NCBI RefSeq assembly: GCF_004803815.1
Contig: NZ_CP012544.1
Location: 1,736,001 to 1,800,000 of the forward strand
Length of the DNA: 64,000 nucleotides
From: Campylobacter showae
GTDB taxonomy: Bacteria > Campylobacterota > Campylobacteria > Campylobacterales > Campylobacteraceae
Direction: 5' to 3'
The position numbers and the translations under genes are program-made. Shown piece by piece: positions 17,958 through 27,902 of this stretch (position 1 is its first letter; each line of letters starts with the position of its first letter). The notes below the pieces were generated by a model that saw only the letters and a list, made by a program, of their open reading frames with translations, was not told where the DNA came from and searched no databases.

Positions 17958-18608
17958 TCATCTGCCGGCTATAAATTTAACCGCTTCAAATGCATTTTGA
18001 AAGATCAAATTTGAATGCTCGCGCAAATCTGCCTCCTTGCCGTAGCCGCAAACTAGCCCGACGCCCGCGATACCAGAACGCTTCGCCGATTCCAGATCCA
18101 TCGTCGTATCGCCAACCATAAAGGCGCTCGCCTTATCTTGCGAGCTCGTTTTGCCTAGGCGCTCAAGAGCCCTATTTATGGGCTCGGGGTCCGGTTTTGG
18201 ATTTACTACGTCGTCTCTGCCGATCACTGTTTTGATAAATTTCATAACGCCCAAGTGCTCAAGTAAAATGACTGAAAATTTCGACGTTTTCGTCGTCACG
18301 ACGCCAACGTCCGCAACCTCGCTAGCAAGCGCTAACGCACCCGCCGCGCCCCCAAGTAGCGATGTTTGTTCTAAAAAAATCTGCTCGTATCGTGCCTTGT
18401 ACACGGCGATATAATCAGGCACGAGATGCGACGGAGCGCCAAGCCCGGCAAACATAAAATCAAGCGGATGGCCGACTAGAGCCTTGACGGCTTCAGGGTT
18501 TGGCGTGGGTTCGCCGTGAGCGAGAAACGCCGCACCAAATCCGTCAAGGATCGCAGGCGTCGAGTCGATGAGTGTACCGTCGAGGTCAAAAAGTATGGTT
18601 TTTTTCAT
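17958..18608 (-). CDS. HAD-family phosphatase, phosphoglycolate phosphatase-like
   Basis: A 216-residue cytoplasmic HAD hydrolase. Motif I is FDLDGTL (nucleophile D8, acid D10), motif II lies in VVTTKTS, motif III is the lysine in NPKPDPEP, and motif IV is MVGDTTMDLESAKRSG. A helical cap follows motif I (residues 15-85), which is the Gph/PGMB arrangement. Phosphoglycolate or a related small phosphate ester is the likely substrate, but HAD specificity cannot be fixed by sequence. The start at 18608 is preceded by GAAGTAAA. It seems to be a single-gene unit. Confidence 0.85.
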   Translation of the reverse strand: MKKTILFDLDGTLIDSTPAILDGFGAAFLAHGEPTPNPEAVKALVGHPLDFMFAGLGAPSHLVPDYIAVYKARYEQIFLEQTSLLGGAAGALALASEVADVGVVTTKTSKFSVILLEHLGVMKFIKTVIGRDDVVNPKPDPEPINRALERLGKTSSQDKASAFMVGDTTMDLESAKRSGIAGVGLVCGYGKEADLREHSNLIFQNAFEAVKFIAGR

Positions 18609-19090
18609 TTTACTTCTTTCGTTTTTTATTTTAATGTTGCAAATTTGACGGCATTTTCAAGCCAAAATTTACGTTTTAATAAACTTTGATTTTACTTTTT
18701 GTATTTTAAAATTTGTCTTAAGATAGCTTTTGTAAATTTTTGATTTTTAAATTTATGCTTTTTGGCTTTGGACTAAATTTTATACGACTGCACTCTAAGA
18801 CGCTGAAATTAAAGATTTTTTAAAATGTTTATGCTGTCAAATTTGACTTTAAAATATGAATTAGATTTTAAATTTAGCGAAAGCGGTGAAATTTAATTTT
18901 TGCAATGCGGCAGATAAGGACTACGTCAAAATTTGTACATTTTTAAAGGGCTTGTGCGGTATTTATTTTGGACCAAATTTAATCTATTTACCCCACAGAA
19001 CCAAATAGGACATAAGCATAAGTTCAATCTACAACATGCCGCACAACAAAGAGCAAAAATATAGAAGAAAGAATTACACAGCCTGGCAAA
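18609..19090. other. 482-base AT-rich spacer
   Basis: DNA between the start of the HAD phosphatase gene and the end of mscS (both minus strand). It should hold the phosphatase promoter and the 3' end of the cadF-mscS transcript. I see no reading frame, RNA gene or clear terminator. Confidence 0.5.
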
Positions 19091-19918
19091 TCAAATTTGA
19101 TTGTCTTGTTTTTTATCCTGATAGCGGATGCTAAGCTGCGGCGATGGTATAGAGATGCCTTGGGCGTCGAATGCAAGCTTAACGCTCTCTAGCATAGCAA
19201 ACTGCACGTCGGAAAAATCATCGCTCGCACACCAAAATCTAGCGGTCAAATTTACGCTATTTTCGCCCAGGCTTCCGACGCCGACAAACGGCTTTGGCTC
19301 TTTTAAGATCTTTTTATTTTCGGCAGCCAGACTTAAAATAATCTCTTTTGCAAGCTTTAGATCGTCTTTATAATCTATGCAAAACACGAGCTCGACGCGT
19401 CTAGTGCCCTCTTTTGAGAAGTTGATTATATTGCTACTTATGATGCGTCCGTTTGGGATGATAATGGTTTTATGATCGGTCGTGCGTAAAACAGTACTGA
19501 ACATATTGATCTCTTTGACTGCGCCTTGTACGCCTGCGACTTCGATATGGTCCTTGAGCTTAAACGGCCTAAAAAATATTATCAAAAATCCTGCGCCAAT
19601 GTTTGAAAAAGTATCCTTAAACGCCATACCGATAGCAAGACCGATGGCACCTAGCGCAGCAACAAACATAGATGTCTCTACGCCCAAATTTGCGATCGCA
19701 GCTATAATTACAAAAGCCATGAGAAGCGTTTTGATGATATTTAGTAAAAAACTCGAAAGAGTTTCGTCAAGTCTAGAGGAAATGATTAATTTTGATATAA
19801 GATTTGAGATTTTAGCTACTAGCCATTTGCCGATAAGCAAGATAGCGATAGAGCCTAAGATTTTTAAAGAATAGGACGAGATTAACGACCAAATAAGTTC
19901 AAATTTAATCTCGTCCAT
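19091..19918 (-). CDS. mscS: Small-conductance mechanosensitive channel MscS
   Basis: A 275-residue inner-membrane channel. Three membrane segments lie at about 12-32, 55-80 and 85-110. The third carries the Gly/Ala-rich pore helix AALGAIGLAIGMAFKDTFSNIGAGF typical of MscS (quoted here as AIGLAIGMAFKDTFSN). The beta domain (FKLKDHIEVAGVQG, then IIIPNGRIISSNIINFS) and the C-terminal alpha-beta vestibule follow. It opens under membrane tension in hypo-osmotic shock. The start is 20 bases after the cadF stop codon, so it may be cotranscribed with cadF. Confidence 0.95.
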   Translation of the reverse strand: MDEIKFELIWSLISSYSLKILGSIAILLIGKWLVAKISNLISKLIISSRLDETLSSFLLNIIKTLLMAFVIIAAIANLGVETSMFVAALGAIGLAIGMAFKDTFSNIGAGFLIIFFRPFKLKDHIEVAGVQGAVKEINMFSTVLRTTDHKTIIIPNGRIISSNIINFSKEGTRRVELVFCIDYKDDLKLAKEIILSLAAENKKILKEPKPFVGVGSLGENSVNLTARFWCASDDFSDVQFAMLESVKLAFDAQGISIPSPQLSIRYQDKKQDNQI

Positions 19919-19938
19919 GCATTATTAAGCTAGGCTAA

Positions 19939-20937
19939 TTATTTGTTAAATCTAGCTTCAACGCGTCTATTCTCAGCACGTCCTTCTTTTGTTTTATTTG
20001 AAGCGACAGGTTTAAGCTCGCCGTATCCTACAGTAGTGATCTTGTCTGCGCTTACGCCAAGTTCTTCAAGAGCTTTAGCAACTGCGTTTGCTCTTTTTTC
20101 AGATAGTTTTTGGTTGTAAGCCTCAGCACCAACGCTGTCTGTATGTCCGCTTAGAACTACGCGGTAGCCTGGGTTTTCGCCCATAAAATTAGCTACTTTT
20201 CTGATCTCCTCAAGATATTTTGGAGTTATTTTGTAGCTATCAAATGCAAAATTTACGCCGATATCTCTGAGAACGATAACTTTCTCGCATCCAGTCTCGT
20301 CAACTACTACCCCAGCCGGTGTATTTGGGCATTGATCAACATCGTTTAAAACGCCGTCGTTATCGTCGTCAAGCACTACGACGGCTTGCTCTTTAACCTC
20401 AACCACTTCAGCTACTACAGGAGCATTTTTAGCACCAAAGCCGACTGCAAAACCTAGCGTATAGAATAGGTTGTGATCCGCATGCTCAAATTTAATAGCA
20501 TCTACCGCTTCAGCGCGTAGAGCAAAGTTATCGGTAATTTGATATCTCAAACCAAGGCCGTATTGACCAAAGCCGCCGTCATCGTTTTTGACGAATTTTT
20601 TTGAGACATCTTCATAACCTGCACCAAGCAAGCCATAAAGAGATAGTTTTTCAGTTAGGCCGAAATCTTTAATAGCATTAACGAAATATCTAGTAGCCTT
20701 TCCGTCTACGCCATACTCTCTTATCTTGTTAGTGTGGCTAAGACCGAGTTCTACGTGGTCTATAAAGAAATTCTCAAGGTTTCTTCCGATTCTTAAACCG
20801 ATAGCCGACTGCTCATTTGTTCCCAAATTTCCTTCAGGATGAACACCGCCTATTGTCGGAGTTAGTTCGTAATTGTAAGCTGAATCAGCGGCAAAAAGCG
20901 CAGTAGCAGCAACTAAAGCAAGAGCAATCTTTTTCAT
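19939..20937 (-). CDS. cadF: CadF-type OmpA-family outer membrane protein
   Basis: A 332-residue outer-membrane protein with a signal peptide (residues 1-16, cleavage after LFA), an eight-strand OmpA-like barrel (about 20-175), a calcium-binding thrombospondin-type segment (DDDNDGVLNDVDQCPNTPAG, about 195-215) and a C-terminal OmpA peptidoglycan-binding domain (NFAFDSYKI, LSGHTDSVG, RRVEARF). The C. jejuni orthologue binds fibronectin, and gene order cadF-rpsI-rplM is conserved. Here the fibronectin-binding tetrapeptide FRLS of C. jejuni aligns with Y132-Q-I-T135, so binding may be weak or different. AGAAAGGATAACTT precedes the ATG. A possible -10 (GATAAAAT) lies near 20984-20991. Confidence 0.92.
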   Translation of the reverse strand: MKKIALALVAATALFAADSAYNYELTPTIGGVHPEGNLGTNEQSAIGLRIGRNLENFFIDHVELGLSHTNKIREYGVDGKATRYFVNAIKDFGLTEKLSLYGLLGAGYEDVSKKFVKNDDGGFGQYGLGLRYQITDNFALRAEAVDAIKFEHADHNLFYTLGFAVGFGAKNAPVVAEVVEVKEQAVVVLDDDNDGVLNDVDQCPNTPAGVVVDETGCEKVIVLRDIGVNFAFDSYKITPKYLEEIRKVANFMGENPGYRVVLSGHTDSVGAEAYNQKLSEKRANAVAKALEELGVSADKITTVGYGELKPVASNKTKEGRAENRRVEARFNK

Positions 20938-21101
20938 AAGTTATCCTTTCTTTTGCCCCGTTTTTTCACGAGACTATTTTTTGATTTTATCACTAATTTA
21001 TAAATCTAAATTTAACACGCAATTTGAGACATATCGGTCTTATCAAACCGTATGCCTCATCTCCGAAATTTAAAAGCCGACGAAACGACTTTAACAAACT
21101 A

Positions 21102-21491
21102 TTAGCGTTTAGAGAATTGCGGGCTTCTTCTAGCTTTTCTTCTACCGAATTTCTTACGCTCAACGACGCGTGAGTCACGAGTTAGTAAGCCTTTTGGTTT
21201 TAGAGTCGCTCTAAAGTCGGTATCAAATAGAGCTAATGCTCTTGAAATGCCATGTCTTAGCGCCTCAGCCTGAGCAGAGTATCCGCCGCCTAGAGTCGTT
21301 GCGGTTACGTCTATAGAACCCTCTTGTTTTGTTAAAAGTAGAGGTTGAACCACTTTTAGCTTGATAGCCTCGTGTCCGCCGAGCCAAGTGTTTAGATCAA
21401 GTCCGTTTACTAAAATTTTACCGCTGCCCGGTTTTAGCCAGACTTTTGCTACGGCAGTTTTTCTTTTACCGGTTGCATAAACTTTCGCCAT
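21102..21491 (-). CDS. rpsI: 30S ribosomal protein S9
   Basis: A 129-residue ribosomal protein uS9. It starts [19 protein letters not shown] and ends in the basic tail [17 protein letters not shown], whose terminal Lys-Arg reaches the P-site tRNA anticodon region. [20 protein letters not shown] is the conserved core. It lies two bases after rplM and is translated from the same message, as in most bacteria. Confidence 0.98.
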   Translation of the reverse strand: MAKVYATGKRKTAVAKVWLKPGSGKILVNGLDLNTWLGGHEAIKLKVVQPLLLTKQEGSIDVTATTLGGGYSAQAEALRHGISRALALFDTDFRATLKPKGLLTRDSRVVERKKFGRRKARRSPQFSKR

Positions 21492-21493
21492 GA

Positions 21494-21922
21494 TTATTTT
21501 CCTTCTTTTTTAGCTATTTGAGCCGTGTGCGGATGCTCGCTGCCGGCGTAAACTTTTAGTTTTTTTATCATCTCTCTGCCGAGTTTTGTTTTTGGAAGCA
21601 TTCCGCGAACGGCTAGCTTGAACAGTTTTTCAGGTTTGTCAGCCAAAAGCTCGCCGAATTTCTCGCTTTTTGTGCTACCGAAATATCCTGAATGGCGGTG
21701 ATAAAGCTTTTGCTCGGCTTTATTATTGCCCGTAAATTCGGCTTTAGAAGCGTTGATTATGATAACGTAATCGCCGCAATCGACATTCGGAGTGAAATTT
21801 GGCTTATGCTTACCGCGAAGCAGCGTAGCCACCTCGGTTAGCAATCTACCAAAACGCTTGCCTGCCGCGTCAAGCACGATCCACTCGCGCTCCACTTCGT
21901 TTGGTTTTGTTATTTTCGTCAT
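21494..21922 (-). CDS. rplM: 50S ribosomal protein L13
   Basis: A 142-residue ribosomal protein uL13 with the conserved stretches [36 protein letters not shown] and [13 protein letters not shown]. It is the first gene of the rplM-rpsI pair. The start at 21922 is preceded by TAAAGGGTAAGAAA. In many bacteria L13 binds its own leader and represses the operon. The 76-base gap to addA could hold such a leader, but no structure was established. Confidence 0.98.
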   Translation of the reverse strand: MTKITKPNEVEREWIVLDAAGKRFGRLLTEVATLLRGKHKPNFTPNVDCGDYVIIINASKAEFTGNNKAEQKLYHRHSGYFGSTKSEKFGELLADKPEKLFKLAVRGMLPKTKLGREMIKKLKVYAGSEHPHTAQIAKKEGK

Positions 21923-21998
21923 TTTCTTACCCTTTAGATAATTTTAAGTCGTGATTGTATTCAAATGCATCTTACAAATAGCTTAATTTAAGCTATAT

Positions 21999-24794
21999 TT
22001 AAATATCAATGCTTCGAATTTCATCCCGTAAAGCGTAAAATATCGCCGCTCTCACGCTCAAATTCGGGTAAATTTGAGCCAATATTCTTTTGTATTCCGC
22101 CACTTGCGCGATGTTTTCATCTATATTTTTATCGCTCGTTTTATAGTCGATCACGCAGATTTCAGATTCGCCAATACAGAGCAAATCAAGCTGTTTTAAC
22201 GCACTCTCATATCGCAAAGGCTGCTCTTTAAACACCCTCTTTGCCTGCGTCATTTGCTTAAATTTAGGCTCGTTTGTCAAATTTAGCCCGCGAGCGTAAA
22301 TTTCATCCAGCTCGCCCTCGTCTAAAAATTTATGAAACGCGTTTCGCATCGAAATTTGCGCCGTTTTTAGCGAGCTCTCGTCAAATTTTTCCGCCATTTC
22401 TAGCAGATAGTGTAGCGCCAAACCAAAATAAATCGCCTTTTGATTTTTGCCCTCGGTTTTGGGCGTTTCGTCTACGATTTGCTTTGAAATTTGAGCTAGT
22501 TTAATAGGCTCAAATTTGCCTACTACACTCAAATTTCGCGCCTTGCTAGGAGTCGGTTCGCCGAAGCTAAAATCAACCAAATCAAGATACTCTATAACCT
22601 CGCCGCTACTCTCATACGCTCCAAAAAAGCTCGGATTTCTGCCGTTTGCACCCGTTTTTTTGACGATGATTAGTCCGCCAATCGCCCGCGTTAGCGCGAC
22701 GTAGAGCTTGTTCATATCCTCTTCACGCTCGAGCCGCGCCGCCTTTTCTTTTAGCCTTGCAAAATCCTCGTCGATGCACTGTTTTTTGACGTTGTGCCGC
22801 ACCTGCCAGGAGCCCGTACCCGCGTCGTACTCAGCGATGAAATTTGACCCGTCGTGCCGTCCGACGCCCATTTTATCGCATACGATCACGTTTTCAAACT
22901 CCAGCCCCTTTGACTTGTGCACGGTCATTATTTTCACGCCCTCGCCGCTTTTTGCGCTCGCTTTGGCTTCAAATCTATCAAGATTATAGACAAACTCGGT
23001 CAAATTTGAATACGGCTGCGCTAGCTCAAGTAGTCGCAAAACGTCCGCGTCGCTCATATCTACGCCGAGCCTGCCCGCTAGATAGTGCAGGCTCTCAAGC
23101 GCCGATTTTTGCGGATTTACGCTTAACTTTACGGCGTTTACGTCTAGGATCGCTTCGGTATTTAGCTTGTAAATTCGCTCGTCAAATAGGCAAAATTTAG
23201 CATATTCCGCTACTGCGCGCGCATTTTTGCTAGCTAGCAGAGGCATCACGCCCTCGCTCACGCTTTTTACGCCCGCCTCGCTCAGCAAATTTGAGATTTT
23301 ATTTATATCGTCGTTTTTCCAGCAAAGCACGGTGATATCGTCCTCGCAGACCCCTTTTTGCAGGAGAAATTTAACCTGCTGCGCCGCCTCTGCCGCCACG
23401 TCATCGCCGCTGCTTACCCGCACGAATCCAAGATCGTCCGCCTCCGCCTCAAAATACGGCATCTGCCCTACCAAATTTACCCGCTCGCCCTCTTTTTGTG
23501 GCGTTCTTTGCGGTTTAAAATTTTCGATCTTGCCCGCAAATACGGCGTTCGTAAATCTAACCAGCGCCTTTTTGCTGCGGTAATTTACCTCCAAATTTTG
23601 CGCTTTGATCTGCGGAAAATCTCGCATTAGCTTGCCGAAAAGCTCCTTTTTGCCGCCGCGAAAGCGGTAAATGCTCTGCTTTACGTCGCCCACGTAAAAA
23701 AAGCTGCCAAGCCCGTTTTGTCCGTATCCGGCGACGATTTCCTCGATGAGCGGACGCATGATCTCGTACTGCGCGACGTTGGTGTCTTGAAACTCGTCGA
23801 TGAGAAGGTGGTTTATCCGCCCGTCGAGCCTAAAATAAAGCATCTGCGCGTCCGTCTCGCCGCCTCGCAAAAGCTCGTAAACCAGGCGCGTCACATCGCT
23901 AAATGCGAGAGAATTTAGCCTTTTGTTTAGCGAGATTTTGCACTCTTTGTAGATTTTTAAAAATCTAGCCAGCTCGGCGATTTTATACTCCTCAAGCGCA
24001 TCAAAATACTGTTTTAATCGCGCTTTTAGCGTAAAAAACATCTCGTCGAGCTCCGGCGTATAAATTTTAGAAAACGTACGATAATCAAGGCTCGCGCGCG
24101 ACATAAAAGATCGAGCTAAGATTTCGCCGGGACTCCCCTCTTTCACGGCGCTTTGCGCGTCTTTGCCCCCGCCTCTAGCTAGGACGTATTCGCGCATATT
24201 TCTTAGCGCTTCTTCTACGCCGCTTTCGTTTGGAAACGCCGCATTTTCGCTACTTTTAAGCTCGCCGAAATTTTCGTAAAACATCTCCAAGCTCTCAAAA
24301 AAGCTACTTTGGCTGCGCTCGGCCGTCGCTATCAAATTCGCAAGCGCTTTTAGCAGCCGCATATCCTTGCTCACGCTCGCGACGAACTCGCCCCGCTGCA
24401 GCTCGTTTAAATTTTCGCTCACTTCAAAATCCGCGCTTAGCCCCAAATTTAAGCAAAAGCTGCGCAAGATACCGACGAAAAACGAATCAAACGTGCCGAT
24501 TTTTAGATCGCTTTCTAAAAAATGCGTCGCCCGCGCATCGCGCATGGCTAAAATCTTATCCCTGCCCGCGCCCAAAATTTGCTCCAGCTCGGCTAGCTCC
24601 GCGCCCTTTTCCTCGAGCCGCAAAAAGGTCTGCACGATGCGCTCTTTCATCTCATTAGCGGCCTTTTTGGTGAAGGTCAGCGCCGTGATCTCGCGCGCGT
24701 CGGCGCCTGATAGCAAAATCGCGATAAAACGCACGCTAAGCGCAAAGGTCTTGCCGCTGCCCGCACTCGCCTCGAGGGCCAAAAACGGCTTCAT
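21999..24794 (-). CDS. addA: AddA-type RecB-like helicase-nuclease
   Basis: A 931-residue UvrD/RecB-like superfamily 1 helicase with a C-terminal RecB-family nuclease. Walker A is ASAGSGKT (9-16), motif Ia is ALTFTKKAANEMKER, motif II is LLIDEFQDTN and motif VI contains KLYVALTRA. The nuclease catalytic core is VIDYKTSDKN near residue 880, followed by QVAEYKRI. With AddB it processes double-strand breaks for RecA. It is short compared with Firmicutes AddA (about 1200) but matches the length of the C. jejuni and H. pylori proteins. The start overlaps the addB stop by four bases (ATGA), so the two are translationally coupled. Confidence 0.93.
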   Translation of the reverse strand: MKPFLALEASAGSGKTFALSVRFIAILLSGADAREITALTFTKKAANEMKERIVQTFLRLEEKGAELAELEQILGAGRDKILAMRDARATHFLESDLKIGTFDSFFVGILRSFCLNLGLSADFEVSENLNELQRGEFVASVSKDMRLLKALANLIATAERSQSSFFESLEMFYENFGELKSSENAAFPNESGVEEALRNMREYVLARGGGKDAQSAVKEGSPGEILARSFMSRASLDYRTFSKIYTPELDEMFFTLKARLKQYFDALEEYKIAELARFLKIYKECKISLNKRLNSLAFSDVTRLVYELLRGGETDAQMLYFRLDGRINHLLIDEFQDTNVAQYEIMRPLIEEIVAGYGQNGLGSFFYVGDVKQSIYRFRGGKKELFGKLMRDFPQIKAQNLEVNYRSKKALVRFTNAVFAGKIENFKPQRTPQKEGERVNLVGQMPYFEAEADDLGFVRVSSGDDVAAEAAQQVKFLLQKGVCEDDITVLCWKNDDINKISNLLSEAGVKSVSEGVMPLLASKNARAVAEYAKFCLFDERIYKLNTEAILDVNAVKLSVNPQKSALESLHYLAGRLGVDMSDADVLRLLELAQPYSNLTEFVYNLDRFEAKASAKSGEGVKIMTVHKSKGLEFENVIVCDKMGVGRHDGSNFIAEYDAGTGSWQVRHNVKKQCIDEDFARLKEKAARLEREEDMNKLYVALTRAIGGLIIVKKTGANGRNPSFFGAYESSGEVIEYLDLVDFSFGEPTPSKARNLSVVGKFEPIKLAQISKQIVDETPKTEGKNQKAIYFGLALHYLLEMAEKFDESSLKTAQISMRNAFHKFLDEGELDEIYARGLNLTNEPKFKQMTQAKRVFKEQPLRYESALKQLDLLCIGESEICVIDYKTSDKNIDENIAQVAEYKRILAQIYPNLSVRAAIFYALRDEIRSIDI

Positions 24795-27373
24795 AGCTCG
24801 CCTTTCACTAAAATTTTATAGTCTTCGTATTCGCTCATCGCGCCCTTCGCCTCCCCGAAATTTATCGGCGTGTCGTTGATGGATTTTAGCTGCTCGATCG
24901 CCTCTGCAAGCGCATCCGTGCTAGCCTCGCCCGCCACCAAATTCATATTATCTTTTAGATCATAAAAATACCCCTCGCAAGGCCTACCCACGAGCGCTTC
25001 GTAAAATGGTAGTTGCAAGGATTTAGCATCAAATTTTCCGCTTTTATAATCAATCACCGCTAGCTCGCCGCCGCACACGTCTATGCGGTCGATTTTGCCG
25101 GTTATGCGCACGCCCGCGAACACGCTATCAAGCTCTTTTTCGAGCCCCTTCACGCGCCATCCCGACTCATATCTCGCGTCCTCTACGGCCTTAAATTTTT
25201 CCATCTTTATCATCGTTATCTCGCGCTCTAGCGGCGGCGTGTTTAACTCTCTTAGCACCGTTTCAAATTTAGCGAGGTCAAATCGATCGAATTTAGAATA
25301 ATACTCAAAAAGCGCCCTATGTAGCGAGTTGCCAAAGTCCGCTGCAGACGCCGTTTGCGGCATCACGGGCGGCTTTACGCCTAGGATATATCTGTAATAA
25401 TACCGCCGCGGGCACTGCAAATAGGTGTTTAACCTGCTAAAAGAGAGCGGGATAGCGAAAAAATCGTGCTTGACGATGATGTCCTGCTCGAAAATTTTAG
25501 GCTTTGCGGGCATTTTTCGCGTGAAATTTATCAAATTTACGGCTTGCTGTTTTTCGCTCAGCGTTTTGTTTTGCGCCGCTTTTTCGTCAAATTTGTCGGC
25601 TAAATTTAGCTCGCTCTCCGCTTCGCCAAATTCAAACAAACTTCGCTCTTTGGCGATTTTCATTTGACCTGGCTTAGCCTCGTTCTTTTCGTCAAGACTC
25701 GGGTTAATCTCGCCCTCGAAATTTTGCTCATCCGCAAAATCGGCCTTTGCGTCAAATTCGCCGTTAAACAGCGCCGCATAGCTCTCGTCGCTAAATCTCG
25801 CGTCCTCCACAGCATTAAATTCGCCGAGAAATCTTGATGCGATTTTCTCCTCGTTTGCCGCGTAGCATATCGCCGCCTTTTTCGCGCCTCCGATTAGGCT
25901 CTCGTAGTAAAATCTCTGCAAATTTTCGCGGTCCACGTAGCCGATGAGGCCCGCTTTTTGACGTACGCGCGAGCTCAAAAACATCTCGTTTACGCTGCGT
26001 TTTGGCACCAGATCATCATTAAAATCAAGCACTATGACGCCCTCAAATTTAAGCCCGCGACTCTCCAAAACGCCCATGACGCCGATCTTACCGCCGCCTA
26101 CGTGATCAAGCCTAAGCCTGGCTAGCTTTATCAAAAATATCTCGCAAATTTGACGCAGCGTAAAGCTAAAATACCGCGCCAAACTCTGCGCGTAAAATAG
26201 CTCCTCGCGCGTTTTTTGTGCGGCGGGGTGGTCGCTCTCAAGCGCCAAAATCTCCTCCATCAGCGCCCTAAAATCCTCAAACGAGCAAGGCGCCTCAAAG
26301 CTGTTTTTAAATTTCTCAAACAGCTCGCCGCTAACGCTAAATTCGTGCAGATTAAACTCGAATTCGTTGAAATTTTTATAGTTATCCTCGCTCAAATTTA
26401 CGCGGATTTTGTCATTTATAGCGGTTACCATGCACTTTAAAATTTGAAAAAACCGCGTGCGCGTAAAGCTCTCGCCCATCGCGAAGTTAAACATCTTGCC
26501 ACGGTCGTGCAGGCGCAAGATCTCGGCAAAACTCTCGTCGGGCAAGATAACGGCGATGTTTTCGGGCTTGATGCCATCAGCCACGAACTCGCTAGCCTTT
26601 GCCATCGCGTAGGCCGCCTGCAAGCTCCTAGCGCTAAAGCTCCTTTTTAAAATGAGCGGATTTTTGCGCACGGAGCCCGTTTTTTTTAGCTCGCGCGAGC
26701 TCAAATTTAGCTCAAATTCGCCGTATAGACCAAACTCGCTTGCATCTAGCCCAGAGATTTCAGCCAGTTTTGAGATCAGTTTTTTGTTAAATTTGCTGGT
26801 TTGAAAGATGATTTTTAGCGTCGTTAGCTTGGCTATCTCGCCAAACAGCTCCCACTCAAATTCGCTCAAAAAGCCGTCCACTTCGAGATTTATCTCACGG
26901 AATTCCCTCACAAACCCGCCGTTTAGCTCGTAAATTTCAGGCAGCACGATACCGTCGTATAGATTTTCGGCCGCGAGCAGCTCCTTATATCGCGCAAGCA
27001 CCGCCTCGAGGATACCCAGATGCTCCTCGTAATCGGCGTAAATATCGCTAAATTTCAGATCCGCCACGCTCTTTTTGCTGATAGCAAGCTCCTTAAAAAA
27101 GCTAAAAAGATAGTCGTTGTTTTTCAAAAACGCGAAAAAATCGGGCGGGATGCGCAGCCGCTCGGAGGCCTCTCTCACGCTCGCGCAGGCTCGCTGCATC
27201 AGCACCAGCGCGTACGCCTCGTCCGCCTCAAAGCGCCCCGGCACCAGCACGGCCTTTTGCTCAAACTGCGCTATCGTCATGGCCTTTGGCACGAGTTCGT
27301 TTTGAAATTCCGCGTTAAATTCGCGAATCTTTCGCGAGTTGGTAAAGATGTAAAGTTTGTCTAAATTTTGCAT
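24791..27373 (-). CDS. addB: AddB-type nuclease subunit of the recombination complex
   Basis: An 860-residue partner of AddA. The C-terminal PD-(D/E)XK nuclease domain is marked by SFSRLNTYLQCPRRYYYRY (about 645), then GKIDRID and AVIDYKSGKFD (about 770). The N-terminal half is an inactivated helicase fold. The nuclease-flanking cysteine in CPRRYYY may help bind an iron-sulfur cluster as in other AddB proteins, but the full cysteine set was not traced. It begins after a 58-base gap from the ccoH-like gene, so it could be at the end of the oxidase transcript. Natural transformation and DNA repair both depend on this complex in related species. Confidence 0.88.
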   Translation of the reverse strand: MQNLDKLYIFTNSRKIREFNAEFQNELVPKAMTIAQFEQKAVLVPGRFEADEAYALVLMQRACASVREASERLRIPPDFFAFLKNNDYLFSFFKELAISKKSVADLKFSDIYADYEEHLGILEAVLARYKELLAAENLYDGIVLPEIYELNGGFVREFREINLEVDGFLSEFEWELFGEIAKLTTLKIIFQTSKFNKKLISKLAEISGLDASEFGLYGEFELNLSSRELKKTGSVRKNPLILKRSFSARSLQAAYAMAKASEFVADGIKPENIAVILPDESFAEILRLHDRGKMFNFAMGESFTRTRFFQILKCMVTAINDKIRVNLSEDNYKNFNEFEFNLHEFSVSGELFEKFKNSFEAPCSFEDFRALMEEILALESDHPAAQKTREELFYAQSLARYFSFTLRQICEIFLIKLARLRLDHVGGGKIGVMGVLESRGLKFEGVIVLDFNDDLVPKRSVNEMFLSSRVRQKAGLIGYVDRENLQRFYYESLIGGAKKAAICYAANEEKIASRFLGEFNAVEDARFSDESYAALFNGEFDAKADFADEQNFEGEINPSLDEKNEAKPGQMKIAKERSLFEFGEAESELNLADKFDEKAAQNKTLSEKQQAVNLINFTRKMPAKPKIFEQDIIVKHDFFAIPLSFSRLNTYLQCPRRYYYRYILGVKPPVMPQTASAADFGNSLHRALFEYYSKFDRFDLAKFETVLRELNTPPLEREITMIKMEKFKAVEDARYESGWRVKGLEKELDSVFAGVRITGKIDRIDVCGGELAVIDYKSGKFDAKSLQLPFYEALVGRPCEGYFYDLKDNMNLVAGEASTDALAEAIEQLKSINDTPINFGEAKGAMSEYEDYKILVKGEL

Positions 27374-27431
27374 AAAAGCTCTTTGTTTTTTGGCGAAATG
27401 ATAGCCCAGAGCGGCTGAAAATCAAAGAAAA

Positions 27432-27902
27432 CTAGCGCGCCTCGAAGTTAAATTTATAAAAGCCCGTGTCGTTTGCGTCGGATATTTTTAGCAAAATTTG
27501 CCATCTGCCTTTTTTTGGGAGCGTCACGGACTGCGTTTTTAAAATTTGCCCCTCAAATTTGGCGTCTAAATTTTGATTTTGCTCGTTCGTTGCGGGCCTG
27601 GTTAGTAAAATCTCGTGAGTAAAATTTGGCGCTACCGAGCCGTTTTTAGGCGCAACGGCGATCGCAAAATGCCCGCTTAGCCCGTCAAATTTAGCCTCAA
27701 ATTTAAGAGCGTATTTGGCGTCAAATCTACGCAGACTAGCCTCGATCTCGTTTATGTTTTCATCGACGTTTTGGTATCGCTCAAAGTAAAAGCCGTCCAT
27801 CTCCACGGGGTTTTTGACGGCCAGAATAATGGTCGCTACGCAGGAGGCGACTATCAAAATAAGCGAGCCGACGATAGCGTGAGGCCAGTAGTTTTTAGCC
27901 AT
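27432..27902 (-). CDS. CcoH/FixH-like cbb3 oxidase assembly protein
   Basis: A 156-residue protein with one N-terminal membrane segment (about 8-30) and a periplasmic domain, matching the size and topology of the FixH/CcoH family needed to assemble cbb3-type cytochrome oxidase. GRWQILLKISDANDTGFYKF near the C terminus is typical of FixH. The start at 27902 has AGGAGGGAAA before it. A longer in-frame start exists but lies inside the preceding gene and lacks this site. The start overlaps the upstream gene by eight bases. The D-A-N-D-T sequon in the periplasmic part could be N-glycosylated. The domain assignment is moderate; the position in the cco operon supports it. Confidence 0.75.
   Translation of the reverse strand: MAKNYWPHAIVGSLILIVASCVATIILAVKNPVEMDGFYFERYQNVDENINEIEASLRRFDAKYALKFEAKFDGLSGHFAIAVAPKNGSVAPNFTHEILLTRPATNEQNQNLDAKFEGQILKTQSVTLPKKGRWQILLKISDANDTGFYKFNFEAR

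Noticed and set aside
20993-21178. A 61-codon minus-strand frame after rpsI
   Set aside because: It overlaps the end of rpsI in another frame and lacks a start signal.
22708-23583. Several plus-strand frames over addA
   Set aside because: The minus-strand helicase motifs are unambiguous, so these are antisense shadows.
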